A DNA stretch of 64,000 bases from Peribacillus saganii. Lineage in GTDB: Bacteria > Bacillota > Bacilli > Bacillales > DSM-1321. Location: positions 1-64,000 of the forward strand of contig NZ_QVTE01000045.1 of assembly GCF_003429095.1 (NCBI RefSeq), given 5' to 3'. A program made the position numbers and the translations under genes. Of this stretch, positions 12,242 through 22,610 are shown piece after piece. The notes beneath the pieces were generated by a model. It was not told where the DNA came from and did no database searches. It was given only the letters and a program-made list of their open reading frames with translations. Every line of letters starts with the position of its first letter. Positions within the stretch are counted from its first letter, which is position 1.

Positions 12242-12613
12242 ATGAAGAAAAAGTTAAGGATCAAAAAGAATGATGAATTTCAATTGGTTTTTCAAAAAGG
12301 GAAATCCTTCGCAAATAGGCAATTCGTTATTTATATCCTTGACAAGCCTGAACAAGATCACTTCCGAATTGGTCTTTCTGTCAGCAAGAAAATTGGAAAT
12401 GCGGTTATGCGTAACCAAATCAAACGATACATAAGGCAAGCATTCCTCGAATTAATGGATGATGTGAAAATTGGAAGGGATTTAATTATCATCGCCAGAA
12501 AGCCTGTGGCGGAAATGGATTTTTTTCAGGTGAAAAACAGTCTGATCCACGTTTTAAAATTAGCGAAAGCATTGCGTTATAACGCAAAATTCCAAAATCC
12601 CCGACAAAAATAG
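12242..12613 (+). CDS. rnpA: Ribonuclease P protein component
   Basis: RnpA is the protein cofactor of the RNase P ribozyme, which matures tRNA 5' ends. The 123-residue protein has the conserved [19 protein letters not shown], the RNR-type RNA-binding signature, and [10 protein letters not shown] placed the start at the ATG at 12242 because AGGTG (12231-12235) sits six bases before it; an in-frame ATG at 12227 has no suitable site. Length and position after rpmH are as expected. Confidence 0.96.
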   Translation: MKKKLRIKKNDEFQLVFQKGKSFANRQFVIYILDKPEQDHFRIGLSVSKKIGNAVMRNQIKRYIRQAFLELMDDVKIGRDLIIIARKPVAEMDFFQVKNSLIHVLKLAKALRYNAKFQNPRQK

Positions 12614-12809
12614 TTTTTCTTCGTTTATGGTCCAAAAGAATCTGCATTGTAAGAAAAAAGATGGTACAATACAAAATGGGTATAAATAGCTTTTTTTATT
12701 TCTATATTGTAGTAATAGTGAGTTGCTGTTAGAAAGTACTTAAACTTTTGTAAAAAAGGGACAAGTCTACATATTTAAGATAACGTTTGCTATTGGGAGG
12801 AAATTACGC

Positions 12810-13595
12810 TTGAAGAAAAGAATATTTCTTATAGTTGCGATTGTTTCGATGATGGTTCTTTTGGCGGGCTGTACAGAGGTTAATAAACCAATCACCTCAG
12901 AAAGCACAGGTTTCTGGAATGAATACATTGTCTATCCATTATCGCTATTGATCGTAAAAGTTTCAGAGCTTCTAGGCGGAAGCTTTGGGCTTGGGATTAT
13001 TGCCGTAACGATCCTTATTCGTTTAGCGATACTTCCGCTTATGATTAAACAAACGAAAAGCTCAAAGGCGATGCAGGCATTACAGCCTGAAATGGTAAAG
13101 CTCAGGGAAAAATACAGCTCAAAGGACGCAGCAACACAGCAGAAGCTTCAGCAGGAAACAATGAAATTGTTCCAGACGCACGGAGTCAATCCACTAGCCG
13201 GCTGTTTTCCATTACTGGTACAAATGCCGATTTTAATTGGATTTTACCATGCAATTAGCCGTACAGGGGAAATTGCAAATCATAATTTCCTTTGGTTTGA
13301 CCTTGGCGCACCTGATCCGATTTATGCTTTGCCGATTATCGCTGGTATTACCACTTTCATTCAGCAGAAAATGATGATGACAGGCACTGATATGAATCCG
13401 CAGATGGCTGCCCAAATGAAAATGATGCTTTATGTCATGCCAGTTATGATTGTGGTTTTTGCAATTAATTTCCCTGCAGCACTTTCTTTATATTGGGTAG
13501 TCGGAAATATCTTTATGATTGTTCAAACTTACTTTATTAAAGGGCCGGACCTGAAGAAAGCAGCTGCCGGCAATGCGGGAGGAGCCAAAAAGTGA
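12810..13595 (+). CDS. spoIIIJ: Membrane protein insertase YidC/SpoIIIJ
   Basis: This YidC/Oxa1-family insertase helps place proteins in the cytoplasmic membrane and in B. subtilis is needed for stage III of sporulation. The 261-residue protein has a lipoprotein signal with lipobox LLAGC (C at about 21). A hydrophilic loop and five membrane segments follow, with the conserved [15 protein letters not shown] stretch. The start is TTG after GGGAGG. The gene overlaps jag by four bases, the usual operon arrangement. Confidence 0.95.
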   Translation: MKKRIFLIVAIVSMMVLLAGCTEVNKPITSESTGFWNEYIVYPLSLLIVKVSELLGGSFGLGIIAVTILIRLAILPLMIKQTKSSKAMQALQPEMVKLREKYSSKDAATQQKLQQETMKLFQTHGVNPLAGCFPLLVQMPILIGFYHAISRTGEIANHNFLWFDLGAPDPIYALPIIAGITTFIQQKMMMTGTDMNPQMAAQMKMMLYVMPVMIVVFAINFPAALSLYWVVGNIFMIVQTYFIKGPDLKKAAAGNAGGAKK

Positions 13596-14221
13596 AACAG
13601 ATAACTGCTACCGGACATTCTGTCGAAGAAGCAGTAGGATCAGCTTTAGCTCAGTTAAATACAACAAGAGACCGCGTAGAAATAGAAATACTTGATGAAG
13701 GAAAAAAAGGATTTTTAGGATTGTTTGGTGCAAGACAGGCTGCTGTCAAGGTGGTTATGCCTCTTGATCCTGTTGAAGAAGCTCGTAATTTTCTGAAGAA
13801 TGTCAGCGAAAAGATGGGTGTGGCAGCAGAGATTGTTATAACAAGAGAAGGAAAGAATGTCACATTTCAGCTGTCAGGTAACAAGATTGCTCTTTTAATT
13901 GGAAAACGTGGACAAACTCTGAATTCTCTTCAATATTTGACGCAGCTTGTAGCAAACCGCTACTCAAAACAGTACCTAAATGTTGTGGTTGATGCGGAAG
14001 ATTACCGGAAACGCCGGAATGAGACGCTCATCCAGCTGGCTGAAAGAATGGCTCATAAAGCACTTCGAACTGGAAGAGAAGTAGCACTTGATCCAATGCC
14101 TTCATATGAGCGGAAAGTAATTCATACTGCACTTATGAATTTTACAAAAATCAAAACTTCTTCAAATGGCTCAGAGCCATATCGCCACTTGGTAATCATA
14201 CCGGAAAAACAATATAAGTAG
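13592..14221 (+). CDS. jag: RNA-binding protein Jag (KhpB)
   Basis: This 209-residue protein has the Jag N-terminal domain ([18 protein letters not shown]), a type-II KH domain with [16 protein letters not shown] near residue 105, and a C-terminal R3H domain with RKRRNETL and a conserved R-x3-H region. KH-R3H proteins of this family bind RNA with KhpA and influence cell division and elongation. The GTG start overlaps the spoIIIJ stop codon, so the two are translationally coupled. Confidence 0.95.
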   Translation: MKQITATGHSVEEAVGSALAQLNTTRDRVEIEILDEGKKGFLGLFGARQAAVKVVMPLDPVEEARNFLKNVSEKMGVAAEIVITREGKNVTFQLSGNKIALLIGKRGQTLNSLQYLTQLVANRYSKQYLNVVVDAEDYRKRRNETLIQLAERMAHKALRTGREVALDPMPSYERKVIHTALMNFTKIKTSSNGSEPYRHLVIIPEKQYK

Positions 14222-14226
14222 TTGTT

Positions 14227-14268
14227 AAAGCCTTGCCTTGCAATTAATTGCCGGCAGGGCTTTTTGTT
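14227..14268 (+). terminator. Terminator after jag
   Basis: AAAGCCTTGCC pairs with GGCAGGGCTTT (one G-U pair) and is followed by a T-rich tract directly after the jag stop codon. Confidence 0.85.
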
Positions 14269-14304
14269 TTTTAATTTTGGCTATGATAAAGCTCATTGTT
14301 AATA

Positions 14305-14565
14305 TGGGCACTTTGTTGATGTCTAGCTGCAGCGCCCAGCAGCTTTTTTTACAGCTTAAAATAAAGCCTCGACGCACAGGACGTTTCTTGTGCAAGGGCG
14401 CTTTCGCTTTTCTATATTGGAGGGGAATGTGCGAGACTCCTCGAAAATGCATCCGCATTTTCTCGTGCGGTTGTATATTCGGGGAAGCCAATTTAGCGTT
14501 TTGCGGGAAAAGCGAGTACCTGGAGCGGAAATCAAGAGGCAAGTTTAACAGGGCCAAAACTTTAA
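14305..14565 (+). repeat. Dispersed intergenic repeat, copy 2
   Basis: The segment contains TGATGTCTAGCTGCAGCGCC, AAAGCCTCGACGCACAGGAC and AAGGGCGCTTTCGCTTTT, shared with other copies. A second module reads CGGGGAAGCCAATTTAGCG and GAGCGGAAATCAAGAGGCAA. The second module recurs at about 20.29-20.43 kb, so two repeat types are joined here. Open frames crossing it on both strands are not genes. Confidence 0.75.
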
Positions 14566-14850
14566 GAAATTCGTTCATTCTAAAAGAAATCACCAATAAG
14601 AACTGCATCTGGATAGCTTATGTGCTCTGCTTTTGAATATAGGATGAAACAGGCTTGGTTAGTTGTTATTCACATGTGGATAAGTTAAAATGAAAGGTAC
14701 TGAAGAAAAAGATTTGTGGATAACTCTTAATCTGCGGAGATTATCTCTTTAATAGGGAAAAATACTATGGTATTGTAATGGTTTAGGTGGAAAATGCCAA
14801 TTAGGGAATGAAGATATAAATAGATCCAATTATTGAAAGAGGTGAAAAAA
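14566..14850. other. Region upstream of mnmE with DnaA boxes
   Basis: Three DnaA-box sequences lie here: TTATTCACA (14666-14674) directly joined to TGTGGATAA (14675-14683), and TGTGGATAA (14715-14723). They are more than 3 kb from oriC proper. No gene is seen. Confidence 0.6.
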
Positions 14851-16230
14851 TTGGAATTAGATACAATCGCAGCAATTTCCACTCCAATGGGAGAAGGAGC
14901 GATTGCAATCGTGCGTCTAAGCGGAGATAAGGCAATAGACATCGCCGATAAAATTTATAAAGGCTCCAAAAGTTTAAAGCAGGTAGATTCGCATACGATT
15001 CATTATGGTCATTTGACTAACCCGACGACTGGTGAAACGGTTGAGGAAGTGATGGTTTCTGTAATGAAAGGGCCCAAAACCTTTACACGTGAAGACGTCG
15101 TTGAGATTAACTGTCATGGCGGTTTGGTTTCAGTTAACCGGGTCCTTCAGCTTGTATTGAGTAATGGGGCAAAACTTGCCGAGCCAGGGGAATTCACTAA
15201 GCGGGCGTTCCTGAATGGCAGGATCGATCTTTCACAGGCGGAGGCGGTTATGGATTTAATCCGTGCTAAAACAGATCGGGCAATGAATGTTGCTCTGGGC
15301 CAGATGGAAGGGCGCCTGTCACGCCTAATTCGAAAGCTGCGCCAGGAAATATTAGAAACTCTGGCACATGTGGAAGTTAATATAGATTATCCCGAATACG
15401 ATGATGTAGAAGAAATGACTCATAAGATGTTTATAGAAAAAGCAGCTTCTGTTAAAAAGGAGCTGGAACATTTACTGCAAACCTCTCAGCAAGGGAAAAT
15501 ATTGCGGGAAGGATTGTCCACTGTAATTATTGGGCGTCCGAACGTAGGAAAATCCTCGCTGTTAAATAGCCTTGTCCATGAAAATAAAGCCATTGTTACA
15601 GACATTCCAGGTACGACGCGAGATGTAATTGAAGAATACGTAAACGTTCGGGGAGTTCCATTGAGACTGCTTGATACAGCCGGAATCCGTGAAACTGAAG
15701 ACATCGTTGAGCGGATTGGGGTTGAACGTTCCCGAGCTGTATTAAGAGAAGCGGACTTAATATTGCTTGTATTGAATTATTCCGATGAGCTGACAGATGA
15801 AGATCTGAATTTGTTTAAGGCAGTTGAAGGAATGGATGTAATCGTAATCGTTAATAAGACCGATTTGCCAAGGAAAATTGACCTTGAACGTGTTCGGGAA
15901 GCAGCGAAGCAGCATAAAGTAGTTACGACTTCCCTTCTTGAAGATCAGGGTGTGGACGATCTTGAAGAGGCCATTTCTTCTTTATTCTTTGCCGGATCAC
16001 TGGAAGCGGGAGACATGACTTATGTATCTAATTCTAGGCATATTGCGCTGCTTGGTCAGGCTAAGCAGGCTATCGAGGATGCCATTGATGCGATTGAGAT
16101 GGGGACACCAATTGATTTAGTTCAAATTGATTTTACTAGGGCATGGGAGCTGCTTGGTGAAATCATTGGAGATAGTGTGCATGAAAGTCTGATTGATCAG
16201 TTATTCTCCCAATTCTGTTTAGGTAAATAA
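14851..16230 (+). CDS. mnmE: tRNA modification GTPase MnmE
   Basis: MnmE works with MnmG to add aminomethyl groups at uridine 34 of certain tRNAs. The 459-residue protein begins with the folate-binding N-terminal domain. The inserted GTPase domain has GRPNVGKSS (G1), DIPGTTRD (G2), DTAG (G3) and NKTD (G4), and the protein ends with the catalytic FCLGK (CxGK). I chose the TTG at 14851, preceded by AGAGGTGAAA, which gives the standard length and [12 protein letters not shown] start. The gene is followed after 37 bases by mnmG. Confidence 0.97.
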   Translation: MELDTIAAISTPMGEGAIAIVRLSGDKAIDIADKIYKGSKSLKQVDSHTIHYGHLTNPTTGETVEEVMVSVMKGPKTFTREDVVEINCHGGLVSVNRVLQLVLSNGAKLAEPGEFTKRAFLNGRIDLSQAEAVMDLIRAKTDRAMNVALGQMEGRLSRLIRKLRQEILETLAHVEVNIDYPEYDDVEEMTHKMFIEKAASVKKELEHLLQTSQQGKILREGLSTVIIGRPNVGKSSLLNSLVHENKAIVTDIPGTTRDVIEEYVNVRGVPLRLLDTAGIRETEDIVERIGVERSRAVLREADLILLVLNYSDELTDEDLNLFKAVEGMDVIVIVNKTDLPRKIDLERVREAAKQHKVVTTSLLEDQGVDDLEEAISSLFFAGSLEAGDMTYVSNSRHIALLGQAKQAIEDAIDAIEMGTPIDLVQIDFTRAWELLGEIIGDSVHESLIDQLFSQFCLGK

Positions 16231-16267
16231 AACTGTTTTAATATAATTTTCAAAGGAGGAAACTACA

Positions 16268-18157
16268 ATGCAATATGATGCCGGAAGCTATGATGTTATT
16301 GTTGTCGGGGCCGGCCATGCGGGCGTTGAGGCCGGTCTTGCGGCAGCACGTTTAGGCGCAAAGACACTGATGTTAACTATCAATCTGGATATGGTCGCAT
16401 TTATGCCCTGCAACCCTTCTGTAGGCGGACCTGCTAAGGGGATTGTGGTCAGGGAAATTGATGCTTTGGGCGGGGAAATGGGTAAAAATATTGATAAAAC
16501 CCATATTCAAATGAGAATGCTGAACACCGGGAAAGGGCCGGCTGTACGTGCTCTCCGTGCCCAGGCTGATAAATTTTTGTACCAGCAGGAAATGAAAAAG
16601 ACAATTGAGGATGAAGAAAACCTGACTCTAATGCAGGGTCTTGTTGAACGGCTGATTGTGGAAGATGGTGTTTGTAAGGGGGTTATAACTAAGACAGGAG
16701 CGGCCTATACTGCAAAAACTGTTGTTATTACAACCGGAACGTTTTTACGCGGGGAAATTATACTTGGCGAACTTAAATATTCTAGCGGTCCAAATAACCA
16801 ACAGCCATCCATTAAACTTTCAGAGCACTTGGAAGAGTTAGGTTTTGACCTGGTACGGTTTAAAACAGGTACACCTCCCCGAGTGCACAGCCAAACTATT
16901 GATTACAGTAAAACGGAGATTCAGCCTGGTGATGATGTACCACGTGCTTTCTCATATGAAACGACTAAATTCATAACTGACCAGCTGCCGTGCTGGTTAA
17001 CTTATACAAGTCTTGAAACACATCAAATCATTGATGAAAACCTTCATCGCTCACCGATGTATTCAGGAATGATTAAAGGAACTGGCCCGCGTTATTGTCC
17101 ATCAATTGAAGACAAGGTCGTTAGATTTAATGATAAGCCTCGCCATCAAATCTTCCTTGAGCCTGAGGGGCGAAACACTCATGAGGTATATGTGCAGGGT
17201 CTTTCAACAAGCCTTCCGGAGGATGTTCAACGCCGTATTCTTGCATCTATTCCCGGTCTGGAAAATGTACAAATGATGCGTGCAGGATACGCGATTGAAT
17301 ATGATGCAGTGGTGCCGACCCAGTTATGGCCAACCCTGGAAACGAAAAGAGTGAAAAACCTATACACTGCGGGTCAGATTAACGGAACATCCGGCTATGA
17401 AGAAGCTGCAGGGCAAGGGCTTATGGCTGGAATAAATGCCGGTTTGAATGCTCTCGAAAAAGAAGAGCTGATTTTGAGCCGTTCGGATGCTTACATTGGG
17501 GTTCTGATTGATGACCTGGTTACAAAGGGAACAAATGAACCTTACCGTTTATTGACTTCACGTGCAGAATACCGCTTGCTGCTTCGCCACGATAATGCCG
17601 ATCTCCGCCTGACTGAGTTTGGGTATAATATCGGTTTGATTAAAGAGGGCCGCTTCAATGCGTTCGTTGCTAAAAAAGAAGCTGTTGAAAGAGAAAAAGC
17701 AAGGCTTCAATCAATTTTCATAAAGCCAACACCGCAGGTTCAGGAAATTGTGACACAAAATGGCGGTTCCGAACTCAAGGACGGAATTAGGGCATCCGAT
17801 TTGTTAAAGCGTCCTGAAATGAGCTATGAACATATCGAACTGTTGGTTCCGAGCGATGAAAAACTTGATTCGGAAGTTACGGAACAGGTGGAAATACAGA
17901 TTAAATATGAAGGTTATATTGAAAAATCACTTCAGCAGGTCGAACGGCTGAAAAAAATGGAGAACAAAAGGATACCAGAAAATATTGACTACGATGCGAT
18001 TACAGGGCTAGCCTCTGAAGCGCGTCAAAAACTAAAGGAAGTGCGCCCGTTATCAATGGCTCAGGCTTCCAGAATTTCTGGAGTCAATCCGGCTGATGTT
18101 TCCATCCTGCTTGTCTATTTAGAGCAAGGAAAGATCGCAAGAGTATCCAATAGCTAA
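16268..18157 (+). CDS. mnmG: tRNA modification FAD enzyme MnmG (GidA)
   Basis: MnmG is the FAD- and NADH-dependent partner of MnmE in wobble-uridine modification. The 629-residue protein has the N-terminal dinucleotide-binding motif [12 protein letters not shown], the [11 protein letters not shown] segment, and the late [19 protein letters not shown] region. Length equals the usual Bacillus protein. AAAGGAGG lies before the ATG. An unusually strong hairpin (about 18175-18211, GGGTTCCGAAG with CTTCGGAACCC) follows the stop codon but lacks a T-run. Confidence 0.98.
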   Translation: MQYDAGSYDVIVVGAGHAGVEAGLAAARLGAKTLMLTINLDMVAFMPCNPSVGGPAKGIVVREIDALGGEMGKNIDKTHIQMRMLNTGKGPAVRALRAQADKFLYQQEMKKTIEDEENLTLMQGLVERLIVEDGVCKGVITKTGAAYTAKTVVITTGTFLRGEIILGELKYSSGPNNQQPSIKLSEHLEELGFDLVRFKTGTPPRVHSQTIDYSKTEIQPGDDVPRAFSYETTKFITDQLPCWLTYTSLETHQIIDENLHRSPMYSGMIKGTGPRYCPSIEDKVVRFNDKPRHQIFLEPEGRNTHEVYVQGLSTSLPEDVQRRILASIPGLENVQMMRAGYAIEYDAVVPTQLWPTLETKRVKNLYTAGQINGTSGYEEAAGQGLMAGINAGLNALEKEELILSRSDAYIGVLIDDLVTKGTNEPYRLLTSRAEYRLLLRHDNADLRLTEFGYNIGLIKEGRFNAFVAKKEAVEREKARLQSIFIKPTPQVQEIVTQNGGSELKDGIRASDLLKRPEMSYEHIELLVPSDEKLDSEVTEQVEIQIKYEGYIEKSLQQVERLKKMENKRIPENIDYDAITGLASEARQKLKEVRPLSMAQASRISGVNPADVSILLVYLEQGKIARVSNS

Positions 18158-18277
18158 AGTTTGGCACTAATTTTGGGGTTCCGAAGCTGATTCGGAATTT
18201 CTTCGGAACCCTTATACATAGTTTCAAAAGACAAGACAATAATGTAGTGAGTATTCACCGTAAAGGGCTGATACCTA

Positions 18278-18994
18278 ATGGAAATAGAACAATTTACAAA
18301 ATCGCTTCAGGAGAGGGGAATAACCCTATCTTCCGAACAACTGCGGCAATTTGAACTATATTATCAAATATTGGTCGAATGGAATGGAAAAATGAATTTA
18401 ACGGCTATCACTGATAAAGAGGAAGTATATTTAAAACATTTTTACGACTCGATCAGTGCTGCCTTTTATTTTGATTTTAGTAAAAGTTATAGTATTTGTG
18501 ACGTGGGGGCAGGGGCTGGGTTCCCAAGCATTCCGTTAAAAATTTGCCATCCTCACCTAAAGATATCGATAGTAGATTCTTTAAATAAGCGGATTTCATT
18601 TTTGCAGCATCTCGCTGATTCACTTTGCCTTAAGAACGTAACCTTTTATCATGACCGGGCAGAAACGTTTGGACAGAAACCGGAACATCGTGAAGCCTAT
18701 GATATCGTAATGGCAAGAGCAGTTGCCCGTATGTCAGTGTTAAGTGAATTATGTCTTCCATTGGTTAAGCAGGGGGGGACCTTCATAGCTATGAAGGCAG
18801 CAAGCGCGGAAGACGAGATGAGAGCGGGAAACAAGGCTGTTGCTACCCTGGGCGGACAAATAGAAGATGTATATTCCTTTACTCTTCCTATTGAAGAAAG
18901 CGAAAGGAATATTATTACTGTTCAAAAAGTGAAACCAACCCCGAAAAAATATCCAAGAAAACCTGGTACACCAAATAAAATGCCTTTAGAATAA
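18278..18994 (+). CDS. rsmG: 16S rRNA 7-methylguanosine methyltransferase RsmG
   Basis: RsmG (GidB) methylates N7 of G527 in 16S rRNA using S-adenosylmethionine. The 238-residue protein has the class I methyltransferase motif I as [14 protein letters not shown] near residue 75, followed by [12 protein letters not shown] and the catalytic region [13 protein letters not shown]. The upstream ribosome binding site is weak. Position after mnmG is conserved across Bacillaceae. Loss of this enzyme gives low-level streptomycin resistance in several bacteria. Confidence 0.96.
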   Translation: MEIEQFTKSLQERGITLSSEQLRQFELYYQILVEWNGKMNLTAITDKEEVYLKHFYDSISAAFYFDFSKSYSICDVGAGAGFPSIPLKICHPHLKISIVDSLNKRISFLQHLADSLCLKNVTFYHDRAETFGQKPEHREAYDIVMARAVARMSVLSELCLPLVKQGGTFIAMKAASAEDEMRAGNKAVATLGGQIEDVYSFTLPIEESERNIITVQKVKPTPKKYPRKPGTPNKMPLE

Positions 18995-19140
18995 GAAAAG
19001 AGAGATTATGAAAGATATCGAAGGTTTTTGACGAATGCAGATGGGATTAGATTGTTAATTTTGTCTGCTTCTAGGAGGAACCTGTCGCTTCTATAGAGAA
19101 TATGTATTATGGGGAGTTTCTTAAAGGTGGTGTAGGAAGA

Positions 19141-20001
19141 ATGAAGCATCCTTTTTCGCGTTTTTTCGGGTTAGGCGAAAAAGAAGAACAACAGCCAATC
19201 GAATTGGAAAAGCCAAGCAATAATGAAGAAATAAAGCATATTCCGATTGCAGATATTGTACCAAACCGGTATCAGCCAAGAACTGTTTTTAATGAAGATA
19301 AAATAGCAGAATTAGCTCAGACAATCCATACGCATGGAATCATCCAGCCAATTGTCGTAAGAGAATTCCAACAGGGGAAATTTGAGATTATTGCCGGTGA
19401 ACGCAGGTTTAGAGCCATGCAAAAGCTTGGCTGGGATAATGCGCCTGTTCTCGTAAAGGACTTTAATGATACGGAAACCGCTTCTGTGGCGCTTATAGAA
19501 AACCTTCAGCGTGAGGAGCTGTCACCAATTGAAGAAGCACTGGCGTACGGTAAGCTCTTGGAGCTTCATAGCCTTACCCAGGAAGCGCTGGCCCAAAGGC
19601 TTGGTATTGGCCAATCAACCGTGGCCAATAAGCTCCGGCTGCTTAAGCTTCCTCAACAGGTACAGGATGCCTTGCTCTCAAAACAAATTTCCGAGAGGCA
19701 TGCACGCTCATTAATTCCGTTAAAGCACCCTGAAATGCAGGTAAAGCTGCTGGAGGAAGTCATTGAAAAAAATCTGAATGTCAAACAAACCGAAGAACGT
19801 GTTGTTAAGATGCTCACTAAATCGGATCAAATGCCCAAGCCAAAGAGGAAGGCCTTCAGCAAAGATATGAGAATCGCAGTAAATACAATACGCCAATCTT
19901 TGACAATGGTATCTGATAACGGAATAAATCTGGATTCAGAAGAACAGGAATTTGAGGAGTACTACCAATTCACTATTAAAATTCCAAAGAAGAAATCTTA
20001 A
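19141..20001 (+). CDS. noc: Nucleoid occlusion protein Noc
   Basis: Noc is a ParB-family CTP-dependent DNA-binding protein that prevents division over the nucleoid. The 286-residue protein starts with the amphipathic membrane-binding helix [12 protein letters not shown]. It then has the ParB N-terminal motif [22 protein letters not shown], and a helix-turn-helix ([18 protein letters not shown]). I placed the start at 19141, which matches B. subtilis Noc; the frame continues 39 bases upstream to another possible start. It lies next to rsmG and just before soj-spo0J, its paralogue locus. Confidence 0.95.
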   Translation: MKHPFSRFFGLGEKEEQQPIELEKPSNNEEIKHIPIADIVPNRYQPRTVFNEDKIAELAQTIHTHGIIQPIVVREFQQGKFEIIAGERRFRAMQKLGWDNAPVLVKDFNDTETASVALIENLQREELSPIEEALAYGKLLELHSLTQEALAQRLGIGQSTVANKLRLLKLPQQVQDALLSKQISERHARSLIPLKHPEMQVKLLEEVIEKNLNVKQTEERVVKMLTKSDQMPKPKRKAFSKDMRIAVNTIRQSLTMVSDNGINLDSEEQEFEEYYQFTIKIPKKKS

Positions 20002-20020
20002 ACTTCTTCATTATCCGGCA

Positions 20021-20056
20021 GCCTGGCAATCATTTTCAGATGCCAGGCCTTTTTGT
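20021..20056 (+). terminator. Terminator after noc
   Basis: GCCTGGCA pairs with TGCCAGGC around a loop, with TTTTTG following the stem, shortly after the noc stop codon. Confidence 0.85.
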
Positions 20057-20084
20057 CTGGCTATGTTACAGCTCATTGTTGATT

Positions 20085-20440
20085 TGACACTTTGTTGATG
20101 TCTAGATGGAGCGCCGAGCCCCTCGAATGGTGTGACCAAGAGCCGTCACAACCCTTTGTTGCGATCAAGTGCCATCGCAACCTTGGTCATAAGTCAATCA
20201 CTTCGGAAGGCAAAAAGCGCCTTCTGTCAGCACTTGTCTTATGTTTGTCAGGGATGATCAGGGAGCTTGACGCATTTCCATCCATTTTCTCGTGCAGTGT
20301 TTATCCGGGGAATCCAACTCACCATCCTGCGGGAAAAACGGGTCAAGGGAGATCCCACAGGCGCAAGCGCCGAGGAGGCTCCCGAACCGCCCGCGGAAAG
20401 CGAGTACCTGTAGCGGAAATCAAGATGCAAGTTTAATAGA
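20085..20440 (+). repeat. Dispersed intergenic repeat, copy 3 (compound)
   Basis: This 350-base segment starts TTGATGTCTAGATGGAGCGCC and contains a matching arm CTTCGGAAGGCAAAAAGCGCC. It then continues into a second module with GGCGCAAGCGCCGAGGAGGC, CCGCCCGCGGAAAGCGAGTA and GTAGCGGAAATCAAGATGC. The second module resembles the one at about 14.45-14.56 kb. A 114-codon frame across it is not a gene. Confidence 0.75.
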
Positions 20441-20867
20441 GCCTTTTGTTTAAAAAATTACTCTCATCTGCATACATGGATTTCCATGCTATTCCAATCA
20501 GCCATTAACCCCCATTTAGCATCCATTCCTCCTAAAAAATCTACTAAGTATCTTGCTGAAAAAGCTGGCCTTTTTCAATTTTGTGACCTCTTTGTACTAT
20601 CGCCTCCTTAATAATGGTGCCATAGAAGAAAAAGATGTGGATATAAAGGTTTGTTTTTTTATTTGTTTGTTCAAAAACAATATGAATGGTTCTTTTTCAT
20701 GATAAAATAGATAGGATAATTACTAGTTTATAGTAAACTTATAGAAGCGCTTTTTTATATGGCAAACAACAGCAGTGTCCTTCCTATCCGTCGTCCGCTC
20801 TTAAAAGGATGAGCTTAAAGAAGGGTGTGCCTGCAGGATTTTTATTGTTTTGAAGGTAGGTGGCTTC
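20441..20867. other. noc-soj intergenic region
   Basis: Outside the repeat this stretch of about 430 bases shows no convincing gene or terminator. It is AT-rich and presumably contains the soj promoter, which I could not place with confidence. Confidence 0.4.
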
Positions 20868-21629
20868 GTGGGAAAAATAATCGCCATTGCAAATCAAAAG
20901 GGCGGGGTTGGCAAAACCACAACCTCTGTAAATTTAGGTGCTTGCTTGGCATACATAGGCAAAAAAGTATTAATGGTAGATATAGATCCCCAGGGGAATG
21001 CGACAAGCGGAGCTGGCATTGAAAAAGCCGATGTTGAACAATGCATTTACGATGTACTGGTAGATGACGTCGCGGCACGGGAAGTAATTAAGCCTACAAA
21101 GGTAGAAAACCTGTATGCTATTCCCGCGACGATTCAGCTCGCAGGGGCGGAAATAGAATTGGTTCCGACAATTTCTAGGGAAGTTCGCTTGAAAAGGGCT
21201 TTGGATGAAGTAAAAAACGAATATGACTACATCCTTATCGATTGTCCTCCTTCTTTGGGGCTGCTTACTATTAATTCATTGACAGCAGCAGATGCCGTTT
21301 TAATTCCAGTGCAATGTGAATATTACGCGTTAGAGGGATTAAGCCAGCTGTTAAATACAGTACGCATTGTCCAAAAGCATTTAAATAATGACCTGAAAAT
21401 TGAAGGGGTTCTATTAACAATGCTTGATGCCCGTACCAATTTGGGAATACAGGTTATTGAAGAAGTAAAAAAATATTTTCAGGATAAAGTTTATAAGACA
21501 ATTATTCCAAGAAACGTCCGTTTAAGCGAAGCACCAAGCCATGGGGAACCGATAATCATTTATGATCCTAAATCAAGAGGAGCGGAAGTTTATCTAGATT
21601 TAGCAAAGGAAGTGGTGTCAAATGGCTAA
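20868..21629 (+). CDS. soj: Chromosome partitioning ATPase Soj (ParA)
   Basis: Soj is the ParA-type ATPase that with Spo0J segregates the origin and regulates DnaA. The 253-residue protein has the deviant Walker A motif KGGVGKTTT at about residues 10-18, DIDPQGNAT, and the Walker B region YDYILIDCPPSLGLLT. The GTG at 20868, preceded by GGTAGGTGG, gives the standard MGKIIAIANQ start; the frame extends 18 bases further upstream. The gene overlaps spo0J by eight bases. Confidence 0.97.
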   Translation: MGKIIAIANQKGGVGKTTTSVNLGACLAYIGKKVLMVDIDPQGNATSGAGIEKADVEQCIYDVLVDDVAAREVIKPTKVENLYAIPATIQLAGAEIELVPTISREVRLKRALDEVKNEYDYILIDCPPSLGLLTINSLTAADAVLIPVQCEYYALEGLSQLLNTVRIVQKHLNNDLKIEGVLLTMLDARTNLGIQVIEEVKKYFQDKVYKTIIPRNVRLSEAPSHGEPIIIYDPKSRGAEVYLDLAKEVVSNG

Positions 21630-22476
21630 AGGCCTTGGAAAAGGAATTAATGCATTGTTTAACAATCTGGAAGCTGGAAAAGAGGATTCAGTTCAGGAAA
21701 TCAATATTAAGCAACTTCGGCCAAATCCTTATCAGCCAAGGAAAATTTTTCAAGATGATGCTATTGAAGAGCTTAAGCAATCGATTCAGGAACATGGCAT
21801 CCTGCAGCCAATAATTGCAAGAAAAAGTATTAAAGGCTATGAAATAGTAGTGGGAGAACGCCGTTTCAGGGCTGCTAAGGCAGCTGGATTAAAGGATGTT
21901 CCTGTAGTCGTTAGGGAGCTTAATGAGCAGCAGATGATGGAACTTGCTGTGCTGGAAAATCTTCAGCGAGAGGATTTAAATCCTATTGAAGAAGCAGCTG
22001 CTTATCAGACTCTGTTGGAGAAGCTAAAAGTTACCCAGGAACAGCTTGCCAAACGCCTTGGGAAAAGCAGGCCTCATATTGCTAACCATATCCGTTTGCT
22101 TTCACTTTCAGACGATATTCAAAATTACATTTCAGAAGGCAAAATTTCTATGGGACACGGGCGTGCTCTGCTTGGTTTAAAAAAGAAGGATCAAATTCCA
22201 GCGGTAGTAGAAAAAATTCTGAAGGATGGACTGAATGTAAGACAGCTTGAGCAATACATTCAACAGCTGAATCAAAATGTTCCACGTGGAACTCCGGAAA
22301 AAAAGCCAAAAAAGGATATTTTTATTCAGGAACGTGAAAATAGTCTTCGGGAGCGATTTGGCACGACTGTTGTTATTAAGCAAAGCAAGAAAAAGGGAAA
22401 GATTGAAATTGAATATTATTCAAAAGAAGATTTAGAGCGGATTTTAGAAATGCTTGAAAACGATCAAACTTCTTAA
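21622..22476 (+). CDS. spo0J: Chromosome partitioning protein Spo0J (ParB)
   Basis: Spo0J is the CTP-switch ParB clamp that loads at parS, spreads and recruits SMC. The 284-residue protein has the conserved GERRFRAAKAAG and ENLQREDLNPIEEA in the N-terminal CTPase domain. A helix-turn-helix (RLGKSRPHIANHIRLLSL) and a C-terminal dimerisation domain follow. A parS-like site lies inside the gene at 22278-22293, as in B. subtilis. The gene is translationally coupled to soj. Confidence 0.97.
   Translation: MAKGLGKGINALFNNLEAGKEDSVQEINIKQLRPNPYQPRKIFQDDAIEELKQSIQEHGILQPIIARKSIKGYEIVVGERRFRAAKAAGLKDVPVVVRELNEQQMMELAVLENLQREDLNPIEEAAAYQTLLEKLKVTQEQLAKRLGKSRPHIANHIRLLSLSDDIQNYISEGKISMGHGRALLGLKKKDQIPAVVEKILKDGLNVRQLEQYIQQLNQNVPRGTPEKKPKKDIFIQERENSLRERFGTTVVIKQSKKKGKIEIEYYSKEDLERILEMLENDQTS
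22278..22293. promoter_or_regulatory. parS-like site within spo0J
   Basis: TGTTCCACGTGGAACT lies at the same codons (VPRGT) where B. subtilis spo0J carries its parS. It differs from TGTTNCACGTGAAACA at two positions, yet its inner 14 bases, GTTCCACGTGGAAC, are a perfect palindrome. Confidence 0.7.
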
Positions 22477-22510
22477 ACCATGTCTATTATGGATCATGGT
22501 TTATTTTTTA
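22475..22510 (+). terminator. Terminator after spo0J
   Basis: AAACCATG overlapping the stop codon pairs with CATGGTTT and is followed by ATTTTTTA. Confidence 0.75.
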
Positions 22511-22610
22511 AGGATAAAAATATTTACCTATATTAAACAGGGAATACGAGTTCCTTCTGAAAAAGAATGTTGCTTTAAAATAGAAATCACTTCAAGAAGG
22601 TGCAAATGGA

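Noticed and set aside
14225-14636. Overlapping open frames of about 130 codons on both strands
   Set aside because: They run across the jag terminator and a dispersed repeat and lack ribosome sites; the apparent coding is due to the GC-richer repeat.
18175-18211. Strong hairpin between mnmG and rsmG
   Set aside because: As a terminator it is doubtful because no T-run follows. It may be a processing or stabilising stem, but nothing more can be said.
20092-20436. 114-codon plus-strand frame after noc
   Set aside because: It is entirely within repeat copy 3, with a composition biased by the repeat and no ribosome site.
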